Positions 1-11,524 of a DNA stretch of 60,246 bases are shown one piece after another; positions within the stretch are counted from its first letter, which is position 1; each line of letters begins with the position of its first letter. Source of the DNA: Saprolegnia diclina VS20 (taxonomy: Eukaryota; Oomycota; Saprolegniomycetes; Saprolegniales; Saprolegniaceae); assembly GCF_000281045.1 (NCBI RefSeq), contig NW_008246068.1, positions 1,260,036 to 1,320,281 on the forward strand, written 5' to 3'. Made by a program: the position numbers and the translations under genes. The notes under the pieces were generated by a model. The model saw only the letters and a list, made by a program, of their open reading frames with translations, was not told the origin of the DNA and did not search any database.

Positions 1-1191
1 TAAGCGGATTGGCTTTGAGATTGCCCAGGCGCCGACCGTGGAAACGGGGCCGAGATTCTTGCCCAATGGTCTTTCATCATACGAGTTGTTCGCAACTTCT
101 GCAGCAACTCGGTTGCCAAATGAGTCGGACGTATTTATCACCAGACAACCAACAACCCACACATACGGTCCGTGAGTCGGCGAGCCGTTGACGCCTATCG
201 GTGGGCGTTGACGTCCAAGGTTGAGAGCATGCACAGGTACTGTTGTATTGAGTGCATTTCCCGACTTGCATCCCAGGCGCGAAAGGGTTAACATAAACAT
301 GGCTCCAACAACAATGTAGTTTCCAGAGTTCCAGCACTTCGGTAGTCACTCTGTACTTGTACTACTAGTACTGACAATGTGCACCGATATGACCTAAACA
401 CACAGCACCGACGATGCACAACCGTCTACAAGCTACATGAACGTTCGTGACGCGCAACCTGTCAGTAGAGCTACTACAAGTTGCATGGGCAGCCACTCAG
501 CGGCCGAATCAACGTGGACAAATCTTGGACACGATTTGTCGGCGCGACTTTTGACTAATTTTTAGGACGGATACTCGTGGTGATGACGCAGCATGTATGT
601 CGCTGCAAGGTGCCACTCTGCAGCAAGCCGGCGCCGCGTCGGAAACTGGCTCCTCACACAAGCTCGGGCCGAGCGCGTTTGGTGGGCGGACTAAAGTACG
701 ACTACATTTGCACGGGCTGACAGGAGACGCGCTGTTTTAATTTCGGCATCGCGGCATGGCACATGCCACTCGAATCTGGCGGCCAACGTGGCGGCCAACG
801 GCATCTGGTCGTTTCACGTTTCGAGCGGCGGCTGGTTGAAGCTCGGATCTGTTTATTAAATCCCAAGTATATTAATAAAACAACATGCCAATTCATCATA
901 CAGTAGCTTAAATAAAGTTGTCCAACGCTAAAAAAAGAGCTTGTCGTTTGGGCGACGAGGCTTTATTATTTCATTCGCTTTTTAAAAACAGCGTGATATT
1001 ATTCCGATCCAAACGCCACTTTTATACAAAACACAAGGCATTGGCTGGCGTTGGCCTTTGAAAAATATATTAAAATATACACCACCGACCAATAAAATGA
1101 CACCGACCACAAGGGTCGGGCAGTCATTTGTCACCGGGTGATTGAGGTCAAGCGCCTTGCCCCGCCGTCCCGTCGCCGCCCGTCGCTCATC
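1..1191. other. intergenic, no gene seen
   Basis: I see no open frame with convincing coding character or a recognisable family here. Base composition is mixed, becoming AT-rich near 840-1090 (several AATAAA/ATTAAT-like stretches), which fits the flank of the next gene. The short frames present start without upstream context and match nothing I know. It could hold the 3' flank of a gene lying to the left. Confidence 0.5.
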
Positions 1192-2888
1192 ATGGTCGCT
1201 GCCTGGAAGAGGCTGCTCCTCGCCGGCGCCGCCATCGTCGCGGCCTACGAATGCCCCAACTCGTGCGGGACGCCGTCCGGGCTCGGCTTTTGCAAGTACA
1301 TTGACTTTCCGACGTGCCGTCTCCAAGAGTCGTGGGACGACCAAGACGTGCTCGCCGCCAAGGCCTTCATGGCGCTTGTCGCGCCCACGAATGCATCGAC
1401 GTACCTCGACGACGACGGCCATTTCGCCGGTTTTGACAACGTGGTCGCGACGCAGCACGCGTTCTTGCTCAACACGACGCACGACTGCCATGTGCTCTTG
1501 CGCCGCATCCAGTGTGGCCTGCACTTTCCCGTCTGCGAGATTGGGAGCGAGTTTAGCCGCATGTGCTACAAGTCGTGCCGCGACACGGTCAAGCTCAAGT
1601 GCCCGGCGCTCATTGGCATTTGTGACAAGGAAGACCCGGCGCTCTTTGAGACGGACAACAAGTGCTTCCAAGTGAGCTACGCGGGGCCCGCGGTGGGCAT
1701 GTGGATCGCCGGCTTTTCGATCTCGCTCGTCTTTTCGATCCTCAACTCGGTTGGCATCAACCTCCAAAAGTACTCGCTCACGCAAAACGACAAGCTGGGC
1801 ACGCAGAAAGGGTCGTTCCAGCAGCCCATGTGGGTGCTCGGCCTGGTGTTTGTGTGTCTCGGCTCGATCCTCGACTTTGTAGCCTTTGGCATGGCGCCCC
1901 AAACGCTCCTCGCGCCCCTCGCCGCGCTCTCGCTGGTCTGGAACATGCTGATCGCGCCATTTTTCCACAAGGAAAAGGTCACGCGCCGCAACCTCGTCGC
2001 GACGTGCATCATCTTTGTCGGCGTGACGCTCACAGTGATTTTTGCGGGCCACTCGACGCCAGCGTACGACCTCGAAGACCTCATCAAGCTCTACCAGACG
2101 CCCGTCATGTACTTTTACATTGTGAGCGTCGTCCTCTTCCTCGTCTCGCTCTTTGCAGCGACGCGCTACATTGAGACCAACCACGTGTACGAAGACGGCC
2201 TCTTCCACATCGTCTGCTACGGTGGCATCGCGGGCACCTTTGGCGGCCAGTCGGTGCTGCTGGCCAAGTCGACGGTCGAGCTCCTCAAGTCGGCGATCTG
2301 GGGCGACGGCGCCGATGCGTTCAAGCACCCGGCCACATACGCCATCATTACGGGCCTCGTCGTGTGTCTTCTCTGCCAGATCACGTTTCTCAACGGCGGT
2401 CTCAAGCGCTTTGACGCGCTCGTCGTCATTCCCGTCTACCAGAGCTTTTGGATTCTCACCAGTGTCCTCGGCGGTATCATGTACTTTGAAGAGTACATCT
2501 CGATGACGCAAACCGAGATGGTCATGTTCACCATGGGCGGCGTCATTACCATCTCTGGTATCATCTACCTCCTCCAGGACGCCCAAGGCTCAAGTGCGCC
2601 CAGCGGCAAGTACCTCGAACTCGCCAACGTACGATCGTCGATGCCTCTTCAAACGAGATCGCTGATGCGACACTGTAGGCGGCGACTCCGTCAGACGCGT
2701 GGAACGCCGACGACTCGGACGAAGAGGTGCACCAGCAGCAGCTCGACGACGACCTTGAAGATCCGCACGGGTCCCCGACCAACCGCCAGACCCAAGTGTC
2801 GCCCACCGACGGTCTCTTCAACGACAACGATGGTGACGCGACCAAGAAGACCAAGGCGGTGACGAGTCCACGCAGCGAGTTTATCTGA
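1192..2888 (+). CDS. NIPA-like magnesium transporter with Frizzled-like cysteine-rich ectodomain
   Basis: Two exons with one 50-nt phase-0 intron at 2629-2678; 548 aa. The start is the first in-frame ATG and opens a signal peptide (MVAAWKRLLLAGAAIVAAY); the upstream open frame begins only with GTG. Residues about 20-165 carry some 12 cysteines spaced like a Frizzled CRD (motifs IQCGLHFPVC and RMCYKSCRD). Residues about 170-480 form a nine-helix NIPA/DUF803 magnesium transporter core (GINLQKYS, MAPQTLLAPLAALSLVWN, FKHPATYAIITG). After the intron comes an acidic cytoplasmic tail rich in D/E/Q/S ending SPRSEFI. NIPA proteins move Mg2+ across plasma or endosomal membranes; they are normally about 330-400 aa without a cysteine-rich head. 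Transport activity is inferred from family membership; the ectodomain's ligand is unknown. Confidence 0.88.
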
Positions 2889-3169
2889 GTGTGACGCTCT
2901 TCCGATCGGCTTGTGTATAGTAGGTCTACAGCTAGTCATAATAAATCCTTCCACATTGCACAGTTGTCTTCAAGCTTTGTCTTCATCGTCAACCTTGCAG
3001 CGTCACCGCTCGACGTCACTGGTGCTGCTTGGAGGCGTGGTGATAGGCTACGCATGTCGCAGGACGTATTTTTATTCCAATGTTTTATTCCGACTTGATG
3101 TTTGTATGCAATCCCATGCAACCCATTGAATGGGCCTCCGAAAGGTCGATCCTTGTTGCACTTTCTGCG

Positions 3170-5797
3170 ATGCCACCGCGGGCGCTCGGCGGCGTCGCGC
3201 TGGCCGCCATCGCCTTGGTGCTGCTCGCGATCCTGCAGCGCCACGAGGCTGACGCGAGCGAGAGCCTCCTCAGTATTAGCCAGACGGGCGCATGCATCTC
3301 GGTGCTGAGCACGCTCGGTATCATTTGCAGCTACCGGTACTCGAACGACAGTCGGTTCCGGCGCCATCCCAACTCGCTCTTGTACTGGAAGGCGATGACG
3401 GACCTTGCCTACTCGGTACCGTACCTGCTCGGGTATGTGGCCAAGACGACGTCCGATACTGCGCTTGTGTGGATCGTGCTGCCGCACAGCCTCGCGTACA
3501 GCTCCGAGTGCTGGTTCTTCCTCATGGCCTATGACCTCTACAAAAGCGGCACGAATCCCTTTACAAACACGACAAGGCGCCTGCGCTGGTACCATGCGCT
3601 GGCGTGGGGCGTCGGTCTTCTTGCTGCGATAGCGCAGTGGTACGTCATTCCGGCCTATGCGCTCCAGGACGTGGAGGACGACGACAAGTCGGCCATCCGC
3701 ATCGTCTACTACCTCTTTGTCGTTCTCTGCGTCGCGTCGGCCGCCGTCTTTATCGTGCTCGAGAAGCTCTCGCAGCCGCTCGGCGGCATCACCGAGGCGC
3801 TCAAGACGCGCAAAGCCATGCTCATCGCTGCGCGCACGTACACGACGGCGTATGTCATCTACCAGCTGCTCTTGATCGTGCTCTGGGTGCTGCTCGCATT
3901 TGCGTCGCCACGTGGCACGGTCGAGTGGGCGCGGGCTCGGTATCTCGCCAAGCTCCTCACGGGCGCGCGCGGCTTTATGGACCTCGTGCTGTGGTTCTCG
4001 ATCAACCGGCGGCGGCCGGCGTCGCGCCGGTCAACCTCTGCGTCGCGCTCGAGCTCGAGCGAACTCGATGTGGAGCTCCATCCCGAGCTCAATGTGGCAT
4101 TGCGCAAAGAAGTGCTGCATTTTACGACACGGGGTATTGTGGCTGCGTCGCTGCACTCGCACCAGATTCTGGACGCCGACCAGTACCGCGTGCTCATCAA
4201 CTTGCACGAACTTGGCATGCACATCCAGTACGAATTTGGTGGTTTTCGAAGCGATTTGAGTTGTGGACTAGGTTTTACGACTACAAACCGCGCGCATTCC
4301 GGGACATTCGGTCGGGCTTTGGCGTGCGCGAGTCGGCGTACCGAGCGTCGTTCTTGGCCACGTGCCACGAACGCATTGCGTCCGGCGGGTCGTCGGGCGC
4401 GTTTATGTTTTACACGGCCGACTATGTCTTTATCGTCAAAACCATCACCAAGGACGAGCGCCGCGTGCTCTTGGCGATGCTGCCGGCCTACATTCGGTAC
4501 ATGAAGGCGAATCCGGGCAGCCACCTCACGCGGTACGCTGGATCAGTCCTTGATCATGGATCCAAGTTGGTCGTCATACGGTATTTAGGTACTATGGCTG
4601 TCACGCGATTCAAATGTACGGGCAAAAATTTCACTTTCTTGTCATGGGCAACGCCATGGGCAAGGTGAGCATGCACCAGTTCTTTGACCTCAAGGGGTCG
4701 TGGATCAACCGCAATGCCAAGGTACATTTCCGAGGTATAGGGTTCCTTTTGCGATAAGGTATCGTCCTTATGATAGCCGACACCGCCCGGGCAAACTCGC
4801 ATCTGTACCTACTGCAACGAACCGTTCAAAGTCGGGTCGAGGTAGACTACGCGCTGAAAGAGTGGACATGACTAATGCTCCGGGGACGTAGTCAACCGTG
4901 CGAGTTTAGTATCCACGGTGTGCACTTGCCGCACCAAGTGCTTCGCGACAATGATTTCCAGCGGAAAATGCGGCTGCCGGCCGAGATCGGTATCGACATA
5001 CGCGCGTCACGTCGCCGTCTCACATCGGTGTCTAGTCGCATCGATCCTCGCCCAGCTCAAAAAGGACAGCACCTTCCTGGCCGACCAAGGCATTATGGAC
5101 TATAGTCTCTTGCTCAGTATCCACTGCGCGCGCTTCAACGTCGACCCCAACACGATTCGGTTAACGCCCAAGACGCCGCAGCACCACTTTGCGGCGGTGA
5201 CGCGGCACGCACCGACGTGCTACTTGACGCCAAGCCAGATGGGCCCGGCCATGTCGCCCATCACCCTCGAGAGCACATTGGACGATGTACAACAACCTAC
5301 AGCCCATGTCCCATGCGATAGAATCATAAACTCACCGTATATAGGAAGAGTCGAACGTCCTTCAAAGCCGCGGCTGCCGGTTTTCGGTCTACGACGGCGA
5401 CGACGACGTCGAGACGCCATTGTTTCGCAAGTCGTCGGTCGAGTTTGGGACGTTTGAGACTCTCCATCTTGGTGCGGACGACATGGACGACCTCGAAGAA
5501 GGCAGCGTGTCCCGATCCCACTACCAGGATCTGCCGTGGGCCGGCCAGCGTACACTCGACATGTGCGGCTACAAGGCGTGCGCGGTCGTCGGCCCCGATT
5601 ACTATACCTTTGGCATCATCGATATGCTGCAGACGTGGACGTGGCAGAAGCGCGTCGAGCGCTGGTGGAAAGTACATGTGTTGCAGCGCGACGGCAACGG
5701 CATCTCGGCCGCGCCGCCGCCGTTCTATGCGACGCGTTTCCAGTCCAAGATGGAGTCGATCATGACAGTCGGGCACCACGCGGTCGGTGTGCTCTGA
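3170..5797 (+). CDS. GPCR-PIPK: seven-TM receptor fused to phosphatidylinositol phosphate kinase
   Basis: Seven exons, 772 aa. Introns: 4228-4271, 4533-4588, 4722-4776, 4842-4891, 4990-5035 and 5287-5344. The N-terminal third is a seven-TM receptor, including the oomycete GK signature RFRRHPNSLLYWKA. The PIPK domain follows: YDYKPRAFRDIR, the GAFMFYTADYVFIVKTI segment with the ATP-binding lysine, FDLKGSW, IMDYSLLLSIH, and YTFGIIDMLQTW with the metal-binding IID. It ends in an activation-loop region before FYATRFQSKMESI. A cysteine pair (CTYC, C494/C497) with C509 and H514/H517 sits in the insertion after DLKGS and looks like a zinc knuckle. GPCR-PIPKs couple an extracellular signal to phosphoinositide production at membranes and are known mainly from oomycetes and Dictyostelium (RpkA). 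The substrate isomer cannot be read by eye. An earlier ATG at 3080 is in frame, but 3170 begins the first hydrophobic helix and is preferred. Confidence 0.93.
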
Positions 5798-6110
5798 GCT
5801 AATTGTTTGTCCCATTTTCGTTGTTTTTTCATCGTCTTTGCCGCTGTTTATCGTATCACAACGCAATTTCACGCTGGTTGAGCGCATGGATTGTCGTTTC
5901 GTGCATCTGCATACTCTGCACATATCGTCTTCTTTTGGTACATGCAAGTACTTGGTTTAAAGCCGCTCCAAAAACTAGACTTTTTACTGTTTTCAAGGCA
6001 TTTTCACTGTTTTCAGCGCATTTCCACAGTTTTTAGCTCATATATTGTGTCTTTTTGGTCATTTTATATGGTTGTACTTGTCGTATTGTGTACATGTACG
6101 TCGTAAAAGC
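5798..6110. other. convergent 3' intergenic spacer
   Basis: This T-rich spacer lies between two converging genes. It contains repeated TTTTCACTGTTTTCA-like phrases at about 5985-6030 (three imperfect copies of a pyrimidine-rich unit) and no gene. It probably holds the 3' untranslated ends and polyadenylation signals of both neighbours. Confidence 0.6.
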
Positions 6111-7816
6111 TCAGACAATGTGGGCGCTCAAGGCCACGTACTCGTGGAGCCACTGCAGTGCTTGGAAGCCATTGTGGACGATCGGAGCGTACTCCATCTC
6201 AATCGAGCCCGGGATCGGGTCGGAGAGCGCAAGCAGCGCCGAGAGGTGCGTTCGCGCAATGCTCGGAAATGCATTCTAGCACAACACGTCATGCGGACAT
6301 CTCAAACTCGCTCAACATACCTGGACGGCCTCGGCGATATCGCGGCGGGAGAGACACCCGCGCTCGCCGTCGTCAATAGCTTCGAACGCCGTCGTGAGCG
6401 CGTTCTACTCGATTGAATAAGCCAACGCGACGGCGGGCGAGATACCGAAAATTCGTGCTGGTTCATGCCGTGGACGACAAAATACTCTTCCGAGCTGCGG
6501 TACACGCGCGCGACGCTCGCGAGCTGCGACTGCGTGTCAAAGTCGATCATGCGCAGCACCATGGGCGCGATCCGCTTGGCGAATGCTTCGTAGTTGACGG
6601 CGTCTTCCTCTTCCTCGACGGCTTCGGAGAGCAGGGCGATGATCTGGATCCGCGAGAGGCCGACCCCCGCGAGGCGCAGGGTCGTCTTGAGGGCAGCGAA
6701 CGAGAGGAGACCGGTGCCGTCGTCGTCGCCACTGCGTCGTGATGTAGTATTGCTACTTTGATTCGAACAAGGAGTACCTCGCAAACACCTTGTTGAGCTG
6801 GACTTCGACCACGTCTTCGCTGCGCGGTGTTTCGAGGAGGTCGTTGGCGTGCGCGTACAAGAGCACGTCAAAGATCGTCGGAATGATGTCCGAGTAAATG
6901 ACAATGTTGTCGACGGTCTCGGGCACTTGAAACAATATCAAGTTGATTTCCCGACGCGTCAAGCCCAAGTCGCCATCCTACTCGCATATCCAGACCCCAC
7001 ACAATGATGGCGAAAGACCTGGAGACAGCCCAGGAAGGCGTGGCGCGTGACCGACCCAGCGTTCTCGACGTCGACGTGGTGCAGAATTTCGCGCAAGAGA
7101 CTCTCCATCTCCTCCCGCAAGAGTCCATGCAAGAGCGCGTCCGTGTCCTCGTTGATGGGCACTTCCTTGCCTGCGTTGGCATCGTACAACGGTGATTCAA
7201 TGCTCTACACCGCGGTGTCATCTTCTATTGCTTTTGCAATAGAAGCAAAAGTACCTTGCGCTTCTTGAGCGTCGAGATGACGCGGCTGGCGGCCGCCACA
7301 AAATCTAAATGTCGCCATGGCCATTTGACCTTTGATATTGTCCGTAGTCATACCCGAGTAGGCCACCGAGGCGTTCTCGAGCTCGTCGACTTCGGCGGCG
7401 CAGCGCAAGCGAGCGAGAGGGTTGAGCTTGAGGTAGTCGACCATGTCGGAAAAGGCCTAGTGAAAGTATATCTACAGCCTGGGGGGCGGGGGGGGGCAAC
7501 TTTTCATTACCTTTTTGAAGTCGGCAATGTCAATGTGCCCGGCGCTCGGCGGGTCCGCCGCGCGGAACGTCTGCCAGAGAAAGTCGTCGATTTCTTCGTC
7601 GGCCATCGTCATAAACTTCTCGGTCGCAAACGTCGGCCCGTTGTTGATCCCCGCGCGCTTCTCGGCGAGGTCCTTGAAGTACTTGATCCCGTACTGCAAA
7701 ATGTCTTCGCGCGTCGCAAGCTTCTCTTGCTGCCGAAGCACTTCGCGCGCAAAGTTGCGCAGCGTGTCGGGGAACCCGTCCGGCACCTTGATCGTCTTGG
7801 CATACCGAGAGGCCAT
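6111..7816 (-). CDS. RIIa-domain and EF-hand protein, radial spoke protein 7-like
   Basis: Eight exons on the minus strand, 459 aa. Introns (plus coordinates): 7457-7510, 7305-7353, 7205-7254, 6978-7018, 6732-6777, 6405-6445 and 6276-6320. Residues about 9-50 form a dimerisation/docking (RIIa) domain (VPDGFPDTLRNFAREVLRQQ ... DILQYGIKYFKDL). The rest resembles calmodulin-type EF-hand pairs with partly degenerate loops: ADPPSAGHIDIADFKKAF, DVENAGSVTRHAFLG, GDDDGTGLLSFAALK and IDDGERGCLSRRDIAEAV. RIIa plus EF-hands is the layout of Chlamydomonas RSP7 and related axonemal proteins, so a role in the zoospore flagellum is likely but inferred. The first ATG in frame lies directly before the RIIa domain. 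Several EF loops lack canonical acidic positions, so calcium binding is uncertain. Confidence 0.82.
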
Positions 7817-8177
7817 TGCAGTCTATAATGAACCGTCGCGATCTCCGTCATTGCCACTCTCTGCTTTTTCTACCCGACAATGAAACTTCTGTGTTCTATC
7901 GGTTACAAATACCTGTTTGCGGATCGTCAAGTCGGTTACAAGCGCTGCTCCACGGATCCACTCGGCTTCAGCGCCGATTCACTCCACACTTTAGCACACC
8001 TCCAGACGAGAGTTTGACTACTCAGTTGGCTTTCAAACTAACCATAGACAGCAAGGATGTACTAGGCTTGGCGAGACGTAGTCCATCAAGACCATGAAAA
8101 GAAGGTAGAGATATGAGTTGAGAGAGAGAGAAGAGTAGAGTAGAGAATAGCGCAAGGGAAGCGAGAACCAAGCACAT
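7817..8177. other. intergenic spacer upstream of 6111-7816 gene
   Basis: No gene seen. It holds the promoter side of the RIIa/EF-hand gene and the 3' side of IMP4. A purine-rich GAGAGAGAGAAGAGTAGAGTAGAG stretch lies near 8115-8145, and nothing else stands out. Confidence 0.55.
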
Positions 8178-9143
8178 CTAAAGGACACGGCGCTTCTTGG
8201 CCGTGTTCATGTACGGGCGCAGGACCCACTCGTTCTCGGCCTCCTTTTGCTCGAGCGTGCCGAGCTTGATCTGGTAGAGCTGCAACTCGAAGCGGGGACC
8301 GCACTCTTGGAGCTCAACCTCGCGGCCCGTCTTCTTGAACACGTGGTGCCGGAATGAGAGAAAGTCGTCCGTGTTGGAGAACGTAATCACGCGCTTCGAG
8401 TCGGGCTTGGGCACGGGAAATAAATATTTCAAAATGTTGCCCACGCGTTGACCCTAACCCCGCAATATTATTCCATCGCTGGCATAAGGACAATATAAAC
8501 GCACCATGGACGTGTTGAACTTGTCGAGGATGATGTGCGGGTACGCCTCCGAGACCGTCGCGCGGTCCTCAATGTCGTGGCGCATCACGACGTTCTGGAG
8601 CGAAAAGTACGCGGTCGGGCCGTACGGCAAATGACACACGACAAGCCCATCTAGTTGGTAGTATCATGAGACGTCGAGCACGCAAGGGCGAGGGCTCGCA
8701 CCTGGCTCGCCACGCGTTTCGGTGATCATGACCAAGTCCGTAAACTCGTTGGCGCGCGCCGACTCGACGAGGTCGCCGATCGTGTGCGCACCGCGGTTGA
8801 GGCGGACTGCGTTCGGGAAGATGAGCCGGACTTCCTGCGCAAACTTCTTGAGGCGCGCGCTGGGGTCACGCGACGTCGTGATCGCGATCTTCGGGTCAAA
8901 CATGCCAGCGTTCTGGTACTCGTCGTCAATGTGCGACTTGGGCACGATGTGCTTGTCGTCGTCAAACTCGAGCTCGCGACGCAGGTCTTCCTCGACGTTG
9001 CGGAGCTCGGTCGGGATGGCCTTGCCGCCCTCGATGGCCTTCTTGAGCTGCACCTTGCGCTCATACTGGGCGCGCTCCTGGCCCTCGAGACCCTTGCGGT
9101 AGAGGTACTCGCGGCGCATGCGCACGTTGCGGCGGACGGACAT
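8178..9143 (-). CDS. IMP4: U3 small nucleolar ribonucleoprotein IMP4 (Brix domain)
   Basis: Three exons, 287 aa, close to human IMP4 (291 aa). Introns: 8651-8701 and 8454-8504. Recognisable IMP4 blocks in order: RMRREYLYRKGLEG at the N-terminus, IPTELRNVEEDLRRELEF, HIDDEYQNAG, then the Brix domain (ITTSRDPSARLKKFAQEV, LVVCHLPYGPTAYFSLQN, VVMRHDIEDR, YLFPVPKPDSKRVITFSN, GPRFELQLYQIKLGTLEQ) and the basic tail NTAKKRRVL. IMP4 binds RNA in the nucleolus and, with IMP3 and MPP10, helps U3 snoRNA pair with the pre-18S rRNA in the small-subunit processome. The start at 9143 is the first ATG; upstream in frame is only a GTG at 9170. It is transcribed away from MPP10 across 186 bp. Confidence 0.97.
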
Positions 9144-9329
9144 GCTGCTGCTGCTTGCGGTCTTGTGCACTTGTGGCCGGCCAATTCATTGGTCGGTGCG
9201 GAAATTCTATTTTCGCCGCTTTTGATTGGCCGCAAGGTCCGAATTTTGGCCAATCCAACACGTTCCACCAATGGTTCTAACTAATATATTGGTGGCGTTG
9301 GCGCTTTGAAAGCTCATTCGGCCTTGAAG
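9144..9329. promoter_or_regulatory. divergent IMP4/MPP10 promoter with six CCAAT boxes
   Basis: The 186 bp between the two start codons contain six CCAAT/ATTGG pentamers, at 9181, 9188, 9225, 9250, 9268 and 9288 (both orientations). A TCATTC initiator-like motif at 9314-9319 lies 11-16 nt before the MPP10 ATG and matches the oomycete initiator theme TCAYTYY. Because the genes encode partners of one complex, shared control by a CCAAT-binding factor (NF-Y type) is a reasonable inference. Binding itself is not shown by sequence. Confidence 0.7.
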
Positions 9330-11524
9330 ATGACGGAAGCTGCCACGTTCCGCGATGATGTGCTCGAGAAGCCCGAGGTAGACGCGCTACATGCAGATGC
9401 TGGAGGAAGATGGAGATGCCATGGTGCTTTGTAGGCCTTCTTCACGCCCTCGGACGACGTCGCGACGACGATTGCCCACTTCACAAAGTACCTCTTTGAC
9501 CAAGGTAGATCCATCGACATGCTGCATGGACATGGAGATGCATGAAGCATGGTCTAGGCAAGCAGTGTCCTACGACGCCCAAGACGCCATTGGATACGCT
9601 CTACGTCGATGGCTTTGATGCGGACCAGATCTGGGAGCAGCTCAAGTTGCAGGTGCAACCGATACATTGCGGCAGGCGTCTGACCCTCGCGTAGAACGAA
9701 CCTGTGGCCAAGGAAGTCGGTCGCTACGTCAAGCGCGTCGTCAAGAACCCGAAATCGGTCGTGCTCTTCCATGCGGGTGCGGACGAGGACGAGCAAGCCG
9801 ACGACGACGATGAGATGGACAACGACGATGACGACAACGAGAAGGACGACAACGAGCTGTCGGTCGAAGAAGAGCAGGACGAAGATGACGACGAGGCTAT
9901 GAACAGCGACGACGACGATGATGAGGCCCCGAAGAAGAAGCGTGCGGCGCCCAAGAAGGCGTCCAAGAAGCGCAAGCGCGTGCCGGACGCGGAAGGTATC
10001 GAGGACGGCTTCTTTGACTGGGACGAGATGGAGAAGGCGGCGGAAGAGGTACTTCTCTGCGATGACGAGGATGATCTAGTAGGCATGCTCACCCCGACGC
10101 TAGGAAGAGAACGAAGACTCGATGGACGACGACGCCGAGGATCTCGAGGACGACGACGAAGACGACGACGATGAGGATGAAGATGGCTTGTTTGAAGACG
10201 GCGGGGTGAACGAGAAGAAGGCCACGTACAAGGATTTCTTCGAGGGCGGCAGCGACGACGACGCCGATGGCGGCAACGACGACGATGAGGACGAAGTCGA
10301 AGCCGAGGTCGACGCCGAGGACGCGGCATCGGACGACGAAGACAACGCGCCATCGACGTCCTCCAACAAGCGCAAGGCGCTCACCGAGGACGAAGAGGAA
10401 GACGTCGCGGAGCGTGGCATTCTCTCGTCGCACCAGCGGCGGATGGCCAACTTGCACTCGCAGATCGAGTCGCTCGAAGAAGAGGCGCTTGGCGACAAGC
10501 CGTGGGCGCTCAAGGGTGAGGTCAAGGCCGCGGCCCGCCCCGAAAACAGTCTGCTCGAAGCCACGCTCGAATACGACCGGCCGACGCGCGTCGCGCCGAC
10601 GATCACGGTCGAGGTGACGCAGGCGCTCGAAGAGATCATCAAGGAGCGCATTCGCGAAGACCAGTACGACGACGTCATTCGCAAGTTTGCTGTCAACGAG
10701 AACGCGCAGCGCGAGGTGGCCGACCTCAGCATGGAGAAGAGCAAGGAAGGTCTTGGCGACATTTACGAGAAGGAGTACATGAAGAACGCGATGGGCTTTG
10801 AAGACACGTCGGACATGAAGAAGGAGCAGGAAGAGATTGAAGCCATGTTCCAAAAGCTCTGCTGGAAGCTAGACGCGCTCTCCAACTTTCACTTTACGCC
10901 CAAGCCCGTCGTGCGCGAGATGGCGGTGCAGTCGACCGCGCCCGCTATTACGATGGAAGAGGTTGGGATGCTCCATAAGACTCGGCGACTCATGCGATGT
11001 AGGCGGTGCCGATCGGTGTCAGCGACGCCACCATGGCCGCGCCCGAAGAAGTCTACGACAAGAAGCGCAAGCGGTACGCACACATAGCCCGCTGTCGCCG
11101 CTCATCCGTCATGTATAGCGACGCGGTTGTCCGGTCCCAAGAAGAAATGTCCCAGGACGAGCGCAAGGCTGCTCGCAACGTACGCTTCCGTGGTTCTTGC
11201 AGGCGTCATCTCACCTGTTATTAGGCCAAGAAGCACGCGCGCCGGAAAGAGCGCAAGCAAAAGGACGCGGACGAGCGCCTCGTGGCCAAGATCAACCCGG
11301 GCATGGGCAACAAGTACGAGAAGAAGAAGATGCTCGAAGGGCTCACGGCCAAGAACGTCACCAAGGGAAAGGAAATCGAGGGCTCGACCCGGCAGTTCTC
11401 CAACTCGTCCGAGTTTTTCACCAAGCTCCAAGCGGACGCCAGCAAGACGATCGACCAGCACCGCGCCGAGAAGGCCGCGGCCAAGAAGGCCGACGCCAAG
11501 TCGGCGTCGTTCTACAAGCTATAA
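9330..11524 (+). CDS. MPP10: U3 small nucleolar RNA-associated protein MPP10
   Basis: Eight exons, 618 aa. Introns: 9378-9434, 9505-9557, 9653-9694, 10049-10103, 10962-11002, 11074-11118 and 11180-11224. The middle (residues about 95-280) is a long acidic D/E-rich tract broken by lysine runs and FFDWDEME, FEDGG and YKDFFEG motifs, as in other MPP10 proteins. The conserved C-terminal half follows: GDKPWALKGEVKA, RPENSLLEATLEYDR, ITVEVTQALEEIIKERI, LDALSNFHFTPKPVV, APAITMEE and VSDATMAAPEEVYDKK, then a basic coiled tail ending SASFYKL. MPP10 is the scaffold that holds IMP3 and IMP4 in the U3 snoRNP for 18S rRNA processing. Without the short 5' exons the N-terminal block (FFTPSDDVATTIAHFTKYLF) would be missed. 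Confidence 0.96.

Noticed and set aside
982-2586. 534-codon open frame antisense to the NIPA-like gene
   Set aside because: It mirrors the codon structure of the real gene (high GC at third positions makes the antisense frame stop-poor), shows no domain and is rich in charged runs.
9754-10340. GA(C/T)-rich low-complexity tract that looks like a simple repeat
   Set aside because: It encodes the acidic region expected in MPP10, so it is coding rather than a satellite.
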